The notes beneath the pieces are model-generated. The model made no database searches and was not told the DNA's origin. It saw only the letters and a program-made list of their open reading frames with translations. From a bacterium (lineage in GTDB: Bacteria; Bacteroidota; Bacteroidia; Cytophagales; Thermonemataceae), in assembly GCA_025362415.1 (NCBI GenBank), contig JANYGM010000422.1:1-5180 (forward strand): a stretch of 5,180 nt of DNA. The letters run 5' to 3'. Of this stretch, positions 1 to 5,180 are shown piece by piece. Position numbers and translations under genes: made by a program. Each line of letters starts with the position of its first letter. Positions within the stretch are counted from its first letter, which is position 1.

Positions 1-15
1 AATAAATTGGTACTA

Positions 16-94
16 AAAACCACCCCCAGCCCCTCCTTAGGAAGGAGGGGAGTTTTGTCCCCCTCCTTTTCAAGGAGGGGTTAGGGGTGGTTTT
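16..94. repeat. GC-rich dispersed-type double hairpin repeat, left copy
   Basis: Outer arms at 16-38 and 72-94 (AAAACCACCCC..CCCCTCCTT and its complement) are 23 bases long and pair with two mismatches. Inside, the same 9-base core CCCCTCCTT/AAGGAGGGG forms two smaller hairpins, 30-38 with 42-50 and 60-68 with 72-80, so the element can fold either as one long stem or as two hairpins side by side. Its C/G-rich composition contrasts sharply with the AT-rich surroundings. Elements of this look occur between genes in many Bacteroidota genomes; I recognise the type but cannot name a family. It sits only 15 bases from the window edge, which would fit a contig that broke at a multicopy repeat. Confidence 0.85.
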
Positions 95-187
95 GATATT
101 TGTTTGTGCTAAATGTTTGATAATCAAGTAATAAAAACTCTAATACAAAATGACAAAAGTATATATTATTGGGAAAATTGCAGTTTT

Positions 188-331
188 TTAGAATTATTTT
201 CATCAAAAATGTTTTTTAGCTAATTTTTCTATTATTTTTGTAGAAATTTAAAATCAACGAATAAATTTTAAATAAAATTTTTATTCTGCTTTACTAAAAT
301 CACTTAAAAAAATCCTCTAAAATAATTCTAA
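188..331 (+). repeat. 13-base inverted repeat bracketing the upstream region of the dehydrogenase gene
   Basis: Bases 188-200 (TTAGAATTATTTT) and 319-331 (AAAATAATTCTAA) are exact reverse complements, and the second arm runs into the A of the start codon at 331. The arms contain only two G/C pairs' worth of information in a very AT-rich stretch, so chance is a real possibility. If a transcript began upstream of 188, pairing would cover the translation start; if the candidate promoter at 237-269 is used, the first arm would not be transcribed. Otherwise the 95-330 stretch shows no open reading frame with coding character and no recognisable RNA gene. The mirror copy spans 4850-4993. Confidence 0.35.
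237..269 (+). promoter_or_regulatory. Candidate Bacteroidota-type promoter for the dehydrogenase gene
   Basis: TTTG at 237-240 is followed after 21 bases by TAAATTTT at 262-269, close to the Bacteroidota consensus TTTG / TAnnTTTG, with the last base differing. Transcription would start near 275 and leave a leader of roughly 55 bases. The region is so AT-rich that similar matches can arise by chance. An 8-base inverted repeat (AAATTTTA, 263-270, with TAAAATTT, 273-280) overlaps the -7 element, possibly an operator but equally possibly compositional noise. Confidence 0.3.
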
Positions 332-1413
332 TGGAAATAACTAACACTGTTTTCGGACAGATTTCTGAATATAATCACGAGCAAGTCGTCTTTTGCAATG
401 ACCCAGAAACAGGCTTAAAAGCCATTATTGCTATTCATAATACTGTTTTAGGACCTGCAGCAGGTGGTACTCGTATGTGGGCGTATGCCAATGAGGCTGA
501 TGCTTTGCGTGATGTTTTGCGCCTTTCTCGTGGTATGACTTTCAAAAACGCCATTTCAGGGCTAAATATTGGTGGTGGGAAAGCCGTTATTATTGGAGAT
601 GCACGCAAAGATAAGTCTGAAGGGCTTTTCCGTTCTTTTGGCAAATTTGTCCAAAATCTCAACGGAAAGTACATCACCGCTGAAGATGTGGGAGTGGGTA
701 CGCAAGATATGGAGTATATTGCTATGGAAACCAAGTATGTAGCAGGAAAGCCCAAAAGTTTGGGTGGAAGTGGCGACCCTTCTCCTGTAACTGCTTATGG
801 CGTATATGTAGGAATGAAAGCAGCAGCAAAAAAAGTCTATGGCTCTGATAGTTTGGCAGGCAAAAGAATTGCTGTGCAAGGTGTAGGACACGTTGGCGAG
901 CATATTGTAGCCCATTTAGCAAAAGAAGGCGCAAAAATTTTCATTTCTGATATTTATGAGGATATTTTGAAAAATGTTGCGACCAAATATGGGGCGGAAG
1001 TGGTGGATAAAGACAAAATTTATGATTTAGATGTGGATATTTATGCGCCTTGTGCGCTAGGAGCAACTATCAATGATGATACTTTGAGCCGTTTGAAATG
1101 CAAAATAATTGCTGGGGCGGCTAATAATCAGTTAAAAGATGAGAAAATTCACGGTGATGCTTGTCTTGCCAAAGGAATTGCGTATGTGCCTGATTTTCTT
1201 ATCAATGCAGGAGGAATTATGAATGTTTATTGTGAGATTTCTATGCCTGTTTATAACCAAGAACGTGCATACGAGCAAGCAGAGAAGATTTATCAATATA
1301 CAGAAAATATCTTTCAAGTTGCTGAAAAAGAAAAAATCAATACCCAAGAAGCCGCAATGCGTATTGCAATGCAACGCATCAACCAAATGGCTAAAATCAA
1401 AGCAACCTATTAG
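331..1413 (+). CDS. ldh: Leucine dehydrogenase-type Glu/Leu/Phe/Val dehydrogenase
   Basis: This 360-residue cytoplasmic enzyme is expected to catalyse NAD-dependent reversible oxidative deamination of leucine, and probably valine and isoleucine, to the 2-oxo acid plus ammonia. The N-terminal substrate domain (about 1-150) carries GGTRM (45-49), FKNA with K72, the glycine-rich GLNIGGGK with the presumed catalytic lysine K84, and TAEDVG with the presumed catalytic aspartate D119. The Rossmann domain (about 151-300) has GVGHVG (184-189), and D207 at the end of the second strand favours NAD over NADP. AGAANNQL (261-268) and PDFLINAGG (287-295) are also family hallmarks. The length matches leucine dehydrogenases (about 350-370) and is too short for glutamate dehydrogenase. 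The ATG at 331 gives a full N-terminus after an A-rich leader without Shine-Dalgarno, as usual in Bacteroidota. Substrate choice between leucine, valine and phenylalanine is inferred from overall similarity only. An identical copy lies at 3768-4850. Confidence 0.9.
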   Translation: MEITNTVFGQISEYNHEQVVFCNDPETGLKAIIAIHNTVLGPAAGGTRMWAYANEADALRDVLRLSRGMTFKNAISGLNIGGGKAVIIGDARKDKSEGLFRSFGKFVQNLNGKYITAEDVGVGTQDMEYIAMETKYVAGKPKSLGGSGDPSPVTAYGVYVGMKAAAKKVYGSDSLAGKRIAVQGVGHVGEHIVAHLAKEGAKIFISDIYEDILKNVATKYGAEVVDKDKIYDLDVDIYAPCALGATINDDTLSRLKCKIIAGAANNQLKDEKIHGDACLAKGIAYVPDFLINAGGIMNVYCEISMPVYNQERAYEQAEKIYQYTENIFQVAEKEKINTQEAAMRIAMQRINQMAKIKATY

Positions 1414-1425
1414 TACATTATTTTT

Positions 1426-1495
1426 ACCACATAGGCACATAAAAAACATAGAAATACATTTTTTGTACTCTATGTTTTCTATGTGCCTATGTGGT
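1426..1495. repeat. Intergenic inverted repeat between the two genes (ACCACATAGGCACAT type), left copy
   Basis: Arms at 1426-1452 and 1469-1495 are 27 bases each and pair with a single mismatch (at 1442) around a 16-base loop. The element fills most of the 104-base gap between the dehydrogenase stop and the reductase start. No T-run follows the downstream arm on the + strand (TTAAACAACC follows), so it does not look like a standard Rho-independent terminator; it could instead attenuate or stabilise a joint transcript. Elements beginning CCACATAGGCACATAG recur between genes in Bacteroidota, so this is probably a member of a dispersed hairpin family. The downstream arm supplies an in-frame GTG at 1491, which could mislead a gene caller. 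Confidence 0.85.
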
Positions 1496-1517
1496 TAAAC
1501 AACCTAAAACAACAAAA

Positions 1518-2570
1518 ATGACACTTTCAGATAGAATAAACGCTTTTTCAGCTTTAGGACTTTTTTTAGAGAAATCTTTAGCAGATAATACAGAAGAATT
1601 ACAAGAACTTTGCCTTTACGCAAAAGCTAAAAATGCTTGGTTTTTGCCTCAAAATACACTTATGATGCTCAAAAGCATCTCCCAAATGCTCCAAAAAAAC
1701 AACTTGCAAAACTGGACAGATAAATATGATTTACCTCAAATAAACCAAAATCCTAAAAAAATAGGCGTTATAATGGCAGGCAATATTCCTGCTGTTGGCT
1801 TTCACGATGCCCTTTGTGTGCTTATTTCTGGGCATATTTTGCACGCAAAACTTAGCTCTGACGACCAACTTCTTATCCCATTTCTTCTCAAAAAACTCCT
1901 TTTATTTTTACCTGAAATAGAAAAAAATATCCATTTTATAGAACGTATGAATGATGTTGATGCTATTATAGCTACAGGAAGCGACAATACGGCACGTTAT
2001 TTTGAGTATTATTTTGCTAAAAAGCCACATATTATCCGCAAAAACCGACATTCTGTAGCTATTTTTAATGGCAAGGAAACAAAAGAAGATTTTTTGAAAT
2101 TGGGAGAGGATATTTTTACTTATTTTGGGCTTGGTTGTAGGAATGTTTCTAAAATTTATCTTCCAAAAGGTTATGACGAAAATAACGGAATTGTGCCATT
2201 TTATGATACTATACAAGTTTTTGAGGACGTTTATATCCACAACAAATACGCCAATAATTATGATTATAACAAAGCAATTTATCTTATCAAAAAAATAAAA
2301 CATTATGACAATAATTTCCTGATTCTCTCTGAAAGCACAGAAATAGCCTCACCAATAGCTATGCTTTTCTATGAATTCTATGAAAATGACCAACATTTAA
2401 ACGAAATTATTAGCAAAAATCAAGAGAAAATACAATGTATTGTTTCAAAAGATGCGTTTTTTGAAAACAGTTTTGGAAATAGTTTTGATTTTGGGCAAGC
2501 ACAACACCCACGCCTACAAGACTATGCGGATAATGTAGATACAATGGCTTTTCTGAAACAAATTCAATAA
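1518..2570 (+). CDS. LuxC-family acyl-CoA reductase
   Basis: A 350-residue cytoplasmic protein resembling the acyl-CoA reductase (LuxC) branch of the aldehyde dehydrogenase superfamily, which reduces acyl-CoA or enzyme-bound acyl groups to aldehyde with NADPH. Counting from the ATG at 1518, visible hallmarks are MAGNIPAVGFHD (86-97, a nucleotide-binding-type loop), ATGSDNTARYFEYYF (152-166), GLGCRNVSK (204-212) with the presumed acyl-accepting cysteine C207, and a conserved-looking tail QAQHPRLQDYADNVD (327-341). No signal peptide or membrane segment is evident. The frame is open back to a GTG at 1491, giving 359 residues, but that codon lies in a repeat arm and the nine extra residues (MVKQPKTTK) look non-domain, so I prefer the ATG. 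The leader is A-rich with no Shine-Dalgarno. The gene is co-oriented with the dehydrogenase and may share its transcript. Bacteroidota carry such stand-alone LuxC-like proteins without other lux genes; their physiological substrate is not evident here. An identical copy lies at 2611-3663. Confidence 0.85.
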   Translation: MTLSDRINAFSALGLFLEKSLADNTEELQELCLYAKAKNAWFLPQNTLMMLKSISQMLQKNNLQNWTDKYDLPQINQNPKKIGVIMAGNIPAVGFHDALCVLISGHILHAKLSSDDQLLIPFLLKKLLLFLPEIEKNIHFIERMNDVDAIIATGSDNTARYFEYYFAKKPHIIRKNRHSVAIFNGKETKEDFLKLGEDIFTYFGLGCRNVSKIYLPKGYDENNGIVPFYDTIQVFEDVYIHNKYANNYDYNKAIYLIKKIKHYDNNFLILSESTEIASPIAMLFYEFYENDQHLNEIISKNQEKIQCIVSKDAFFENSFGNSFDFGQAQHPRLQDYADNVDTMAFLKQIQ

Positions 2571-2573
2571 AAT

Positions 2574-2607
2574 AAAAAAGGTTATCAAAATTTTGATAAC
2601 CTTTTTT
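2574..2607. terminator. Palindromic bidirectional Rho-independent terminator at the axis
   Basis: GGTTATC (2580-2586), AAAA|TTTT, and GATAACC (2595-2601) form a stem, flanked by A6 (2574-2579) and T6 (2602-2607), so a U-tract follows the hairpin on either strand. The reductase stop codon ends three bases before the A-tract. A terminator here is expected in the real genome, and such terminators are often palindromic over 30 or so bases. Its centre is exactly the axis of the window, which makes it the likely turning point of a fold-back. How much of the outer symmetry belongs to the real terminator cannot be told from this sequence. Confidence 0.8.
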
Positions 2608-2610
2608 ATT

Positions 2611-3663
2611 TTATTGAATTTGTTTCAGAAAAGCCATTGTATCTACATTATCCGCATAGTCTTGTAGGCGTGGGTGTTGTGCTTGCCCAAAATCAAAACT
2701 ATTTCCAAAACTGTTTTCAAAAAACGCATCTTTTGAAACAATACATTGTATTTTCTCTTGATTTTTGCTAATAATTTCGTTTAAATGTTGGTCATTTTCA
2801 TAGAATTCATAGAAAAGCATAGCTATTGGTGAGGCTATTTCTGTGCTTTCAGAGAGAATCAGGAAATTATTGTCATAATGTTTTATTTTTTTGATAAGAT
2901 AAATTGCTTTGTTATAATCATAATTATTGGCGTATTTGTTGTGGATATAAACGTCCTCAAAAACTTGTATAGTATCATAAAATGGCACAATTCCGTTATT
3001 TTCGTCATAACCTTTTGGAAGATAAATTTTAGAAACATTCCTACAACCAAGCCCAAAATAAGTAAAAATATCCTCTCCCAATTTCAAAAAATCTTCTTTT
3101 GTTTCCTTGCCATTAAAAATAGCTACAGAATGTCGGTTTTTGCGGATAATATGTGGCTTTTTAGCAAAATAATACTCAAAATAACGTGCCGTATTGTCGC
3201 TTCCTGTAGCTATAATAGCATCAACATCATTCATACGTTCTATAAAATGGATATTTTTTTCTATTTCAGGTAAAAATAAAAGGAGTTTTTTGAGAAGAAA
3301 TGGGATAAGAAGTTGGTCGTCAGAGCTAAGTTTTGCGTGCAAAATATGCCCAGAAATAAGCACACAAAGGGCATCGTGAAAGCCAACAGCAGGAATATTG
3401 CCTGCCATTATAACGCCTATTTTTTTAGGATTTTGGTTTATTTGAGGTAAATCATATTTATCTGTCCAGTTTTGCAAGTTGTTTTTTTGGAGCATTTGGG
3501 AGATGCTTTTGAGCATCATAAGTGTATTTTGAGGCAAAAACCAAGCATTTTTAGCTTTTGCGTAAAGGCAAAGTTCTTGTAATTCTTCTGTATTATCTGC
3601 TAAAGATTTCTCTAAAAAAAGTCCTAAAGCTGAAAAAGCGTTTATTCTATCTGAAAGTGTCAT
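2611..3663 (-). CDS. LuxC-family acyl-CoA reductase, mirror copy
   Basis: The encoded protein is identical in every residue to that at 1518-2570, including C207 in GLGCRNVSK and the QAQHPRLQDYADNVD tail, and the same start argument applies: ATG at 3663 is preferred over the GTG at 3690 inside the repeat arm. The two copies are convergent, with stop codons 40 bases apart across the shared terminator. Because the non-coding flanks are identical too, this is most likely the same gene seen on the opposite strand through a fold-back, not a paralogue. What truly lies downstream of the gene in the genome is not represented in this window. Confidence 0.8.
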   Translation of the reverse strand: MTLSDRINAFSALGLFLEKSLADNTEELQELCLYAKAKNAWFLPQNTLMMLKSISQMLQKNNLQNWTDKYDLPQINQNPKKIGVIMAGNIPAVGFHDALCVLISGHILHAKLSSDDQLLIPFLLKKLLLFLPEIEKNIHFIERMNDVDAIIATGSDNTARYFEYYFAKKPHIIRKNRHSVAIFNGKETKEDFLKLGEDIFTYFGLGCRNVSKIYLPKGYDENNGIVPFYDTIQVFEDVYIHNKYANNYDYNKAIYLIKKIKHYDNNFLILSESTEIASPIAMLFYEFYENDQHLNEIISKNQEKIQCIVSKDAFFENSFGNSFDFGQAQHPRLQDYADNVDTMAFLKQIQ

Positions 3664-3685
3664 TTTTGTTGTTTTAGGTTGTTTA

Positions 3686-3755
3686 ACCACATAGGCACAT
3701 AGAAAACATAGAGTACAAAAAATGTATTTCTATGTTTTTTATGTGCCTATGTGGT
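3686..3755. repeat. Intergenic inverted repeat (ACCACATAGGCACAT type), mirror copy
   Basis: Exact reverse complement of 1426-1495, with arms at 3686-3712 and 3729-3755 and the same single mismatch. A dispersed repeat inserted independently at two sites would not be expected to keep the same mismatch, loop and flanks, so this copy adds no independent evidence for the family. Confidence 0.85.
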
Positions 3756-3767
3756 AAAAATAATGTA

Positions 3768-4850
3768 CTAATAGGTTGCTTTGATTTTAGCCATTTGGTT
3801 GATGCGTTGCATTGCAATACGCATTGCGGCTTCTTGGGTATTGATTTTTTCTTTTTCAGCAACTTGAAAGATATTTTCTGTATATTGATAAATCTTCTCT
3901 GCTTGCTCGTATGCACGTTCTTGGTTATAAACAGGCATAGAAATCTCACAATAAACATTCATAATTCCTCCTGCATTGATAAGAAAATCAGGCACATACG
4001 CAATTCCTTTGGCAAGACAAGCATCACCGTGAATTTTCTCATCTTTTAACTGATTATTAGCCGCCCCAGCAATTATTTTGCATTTCAAACGGCTCAAAGT
4101 ATCATCATTGATAGTTGCTCCTAGCGCACAAGGCGCATAAATATCCACATCTAAATCATAAATTTTGTCTTTATCCACCACTTCCGCCCCATATTTGGTC
4201 GCAACATTTTTCAAAATATCCTCATAAATATCAGAAATGAAAATTTTTGCGCCTTCTTTTGCTAAATGGGCTACAATATGCTCGCCAACGTGTCCTACAC
4301 CTTGCACAGCAATTCTTTTGCCTGCCAAACTATCAGAGCCATAGACTTTTTTTGCTGCTGCTTTCATTCCTACATATACGCCATAAGCAGTTACAGGAGA
4401 AGGGTCGCCACTTCCACCCAAACTTTTGGGCTTTCCTGCTACATACTTGGTTTCCATAGCAATATACTCCATATCTTGCGTACCCACTCCCACATCTTCA
4501 GCGGTGATGTACTTTCCGTTGAGATTTTGGACAAATTTGCCAAAAGAACGGAAAAGCCCTTCAGACTTATCTTTGCGTGCATCTCCAATAATAACGGCTT
4601 TCCCACCACCAATATTTAGCCCTGAAATGGCGTTTTTGAAAGTCATACCACGAGAAAGGCGCAAAACATCACGCAAAGCATCAGCCTCATTGGCATACGC
4701 CCACATACGAGTACCACCTGCTGCAGGTCCTAAAACAGTATTATGAATAGCAATAATGGCTTTTAAGCCTGTTTCTGGGTCATTGCAAAAGACGACTTGC
4801 TCGTGATTATATTCAGAAATCTGTCCGAAAACAGTGTTAGTTATTTCCAT
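3768..4850 (-). CDS. ldh: Leucine dehydrogenase-type Glu/Leu/Phe/Val dehydrogenase, mirror copy
   Basis: A 360-residue protein identical to that encoded at 331-1413, with the same GGTRM, GGGK (K84), TAEDVG (D119) and GVGHVG signatures, starting at the ATG complementary to 4848-4850. It is intact, with no frameshift or substitution relative to the other copy. It precedes the mirror copy of the reductase gene on the minus strand with the same 104-base spacing to that gene's ATG. Complete identity across genes and spacers points to a single locus represented twice; gene dosage of two should not be assumed. Confidence 0.85.
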   Translation of the reverse strand: MEITNTVFGQISEYNHEQVVFCNDPETGLKAIIAIHNTVLGPAAGGTRMWAYANEADALRDVLRLSRGMTFKNAISGLNIGGGKAVIIGDARKDKSEGLFRSFGKFVQNLNGKYITAEDVGVGTQDMEYIAMETKYVAGKPKSLGGSGDPSPVTAYGVYVGMKAAAKKVYGSDSLAGKRIAVQGVGHVGEHIVAHLAKEGAKIFISDIYEDILKNVATKYGAEVVDKDKIYDLDVDIYAPCALGATINDDTLSRLKCKIIAGAANNQLKDEKIHGDACLAKGIAYVPDFLINAGGIMNVYCEISMPVYNQERAYEQAEKIYQYTENIFQVAEKEKINTQEAAMRIAMQRINQMAKIKATY

Positions 4851-4911
4851 TAGAATTATTTTAGAGGATTTTTTTAAGTGATTTTAGTAAAGCAGAATAA
4901 AAATTTTATTT

Positions 4912-4944
4912 AAAATTTATTCGTTGATTTTAAATTTCTACAAA
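4912..4944 (-). promoter_or_regulatory. Candidate Bacteroidota-type promoter, mirror copy
   Basis: Minus-strand counterpart of the candidate at 237-269: TTTG (complement of 4941-4944) and TAAATTTT (complement of 4912-4919) separated by 21 bases. The surrounding 4851-5086 stretch is AT-rich and, apart from this and the mirror of the 13-base inverted repeat (4850-4993), I see nothing in it. Confidence 0.3.
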
Positions 4945-5086
4945 AATAATAGAAAAATTAGCTAAAAAACATTTTTGATGAAAATAATTCTAAAAAACTG
5001 CAATTTTCCCAATAATATATACTTTTGTCATTTTGTATTAGAGTTTTTATTACTTGATTATCAAACATTTAGCACAAACAAATATC

Positions 5087-5165
5087 AAAACCACCCCTAA
5101 CCCCTCCTTGAAAAGGAGGGGGACAAAACTCCCCTCCTTCCTAAGGAGGGGCTGGGGGTGGTTTT
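5087..5165. repeat. GC-rich dispersed-type double hairpin repeat, mirror copy
   Basis: Exact reverse complement of 16-94, placed 15 bases from the right edge. With the left copy, it puts the same multicopy-looking repeat at both outer ends of the window, the usual place for a short-read contig to stop. Confidence 0.85.
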
Positions 5166-5180
5166 TAGTACCAATTTATT

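Larger units (their letters stand above)
1..5180. repeat. Window-wide perfect inverted repeat (two 2590-base arms, no spacer)
   Basis: The right half is the reverse complement of the left half. Both ends match (AATAAATTGGTACTAAAAAC at base 1 against its complement at the far end), all gene boundaries mirror exactly about 2590.5, the paired proteins are identical over their full lengths, and the non-coding segments I compared also match without a difference. There is no unpaired loop: the axis falls in the AAAA|TTTT centre of a terminator. Long spacerless palindromes are known to be unstable in bacteria because they form hairpins or cruciforms cut by SbcCD-type nucleases, and the absence of any divergence argues against an old duplication. 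I infer a fold-back artefact of assembly or library preparation. The symmetry itself is certain; its cause is not. Confidence 0.97.

Noticed and set aside
435..934. Minus-strand open frames of 70-117 codons opposite the dehydrogenase gene (and their mirror images at 4247-4746)
   Set aside because: They lie wholly antisense to a clearly conserved enzyme gene, overlap each other in different frames and show no domain-like sequence; they are shadows.
1426..1495. CRISPR array or tandem repeat
   Set aside because: There is one hairpin, not a series of direct repeats with spacers, and no cas-like gene nearby.
1132..1498. Open frames of 91 and 105 codons crossing the end of the dehydrogenase gene and the hairpin repeat (and mirrors at 3683-4049)
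   Set aside because: Both overlap the dehydrogenase in other frames and are extended only by the repeat; the translations are low-complexity and Cys/Phe- or Lys-rich without family features.
1802..2303. Minus-strand frames of 61 and 131 codons opposite the reductase gene (and mirrors at 2878-3379)
   Set aside because: Antisense to a conserved gene, rich in Ile/Phe/Lys as expected from AT-rich complement, with no plausible start context.
1518..2570. Part of a bioluminescence lux operon
   Set aside because: Only a LuxC-like reductase is present; there is no luxD, luxA, luxB or luxE, and LuxC-like proteins are common in non-luminous Bacteroidota.
331..4850. Two paralogous gene pairs from an ancient duplication
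   Set aside because: The copies and the intergenic DNA show no divergence at all, so independent evolution of the two halves is not supported.
1..5180. Composite transposon or insertion sequence with long terminal inverted repeats
   Set aside because: The inverted repeats meet at the centre with no internal transposase, no target-site duplication is visible, and both genes are metabolic enzymes.

Overview
The dominant fact about this window is its symmetry. Bases 2591-5180 are the exact reverse complement of bases 1-2590, with the axis between 2590 and 2591 and no spacer. Every feature at x..y recurs on the other strand at (5181-y)..(5181-x). The window therefore holds only about 2.6 kb of unique sequence: two protein genes, two kinds of hairpin-forming repeat, one upstream region and one terminator, each shown twice.

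The DNA is strongly AT-rich. Gene starts follow A-rich leaders with no Shine-Dalgarno sequence, a possible TTTG / TAnnTTT promoter is present, and hairpin repeats of the CCACCCC..CCCCTCCTT and ACCACATAGGCACAT types lie between genes. This, with the two protein families, suggests a marine or aquatic Bacteroidota, perhaps of the Cytophagales (Bernardetia/Flexibacter/Microscilla type). The genus is a guess; the phylum is fairly safe.

Layout of the unique half: a GC-rich double hairpin repeat (16-94); an AT-rich upstream region with a candidate promoter (95-330); a complete leucine dehydrogenase-type amino acid dehydrogenase gene (331-1413); a 104-base gap filled mostly by a 27-base-arm inverted repeat (1426-1495); a complete LuxC-family acyl-CoA reductase gene (1518-2570); and a palindromic Rho-independent terminator (2574-2607) whose centre is the axis of the whole window. 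The second half repeats this in reverse.

The two genes are co-oriented and could be co-transcribed. The dehydrogenase would interconvert branched-chain amino acids and their 2-oxo acids, while the LuxC-like enzyme would reduce an acyl-CoA or activated acyl group to an aldehyde. A link through branched-chain acyl-CoA is possible but is inference only.

I see no undescribed defence, mobile or RNA system. The most likely explanation of the palindrome is a fold-back artefact of assembly or library preparation that turned around at the terminator's natural palindrome. A real inverted duplication or a replicated hairpin end is possible but needs read-level proof. Until then each gene should be counted once.
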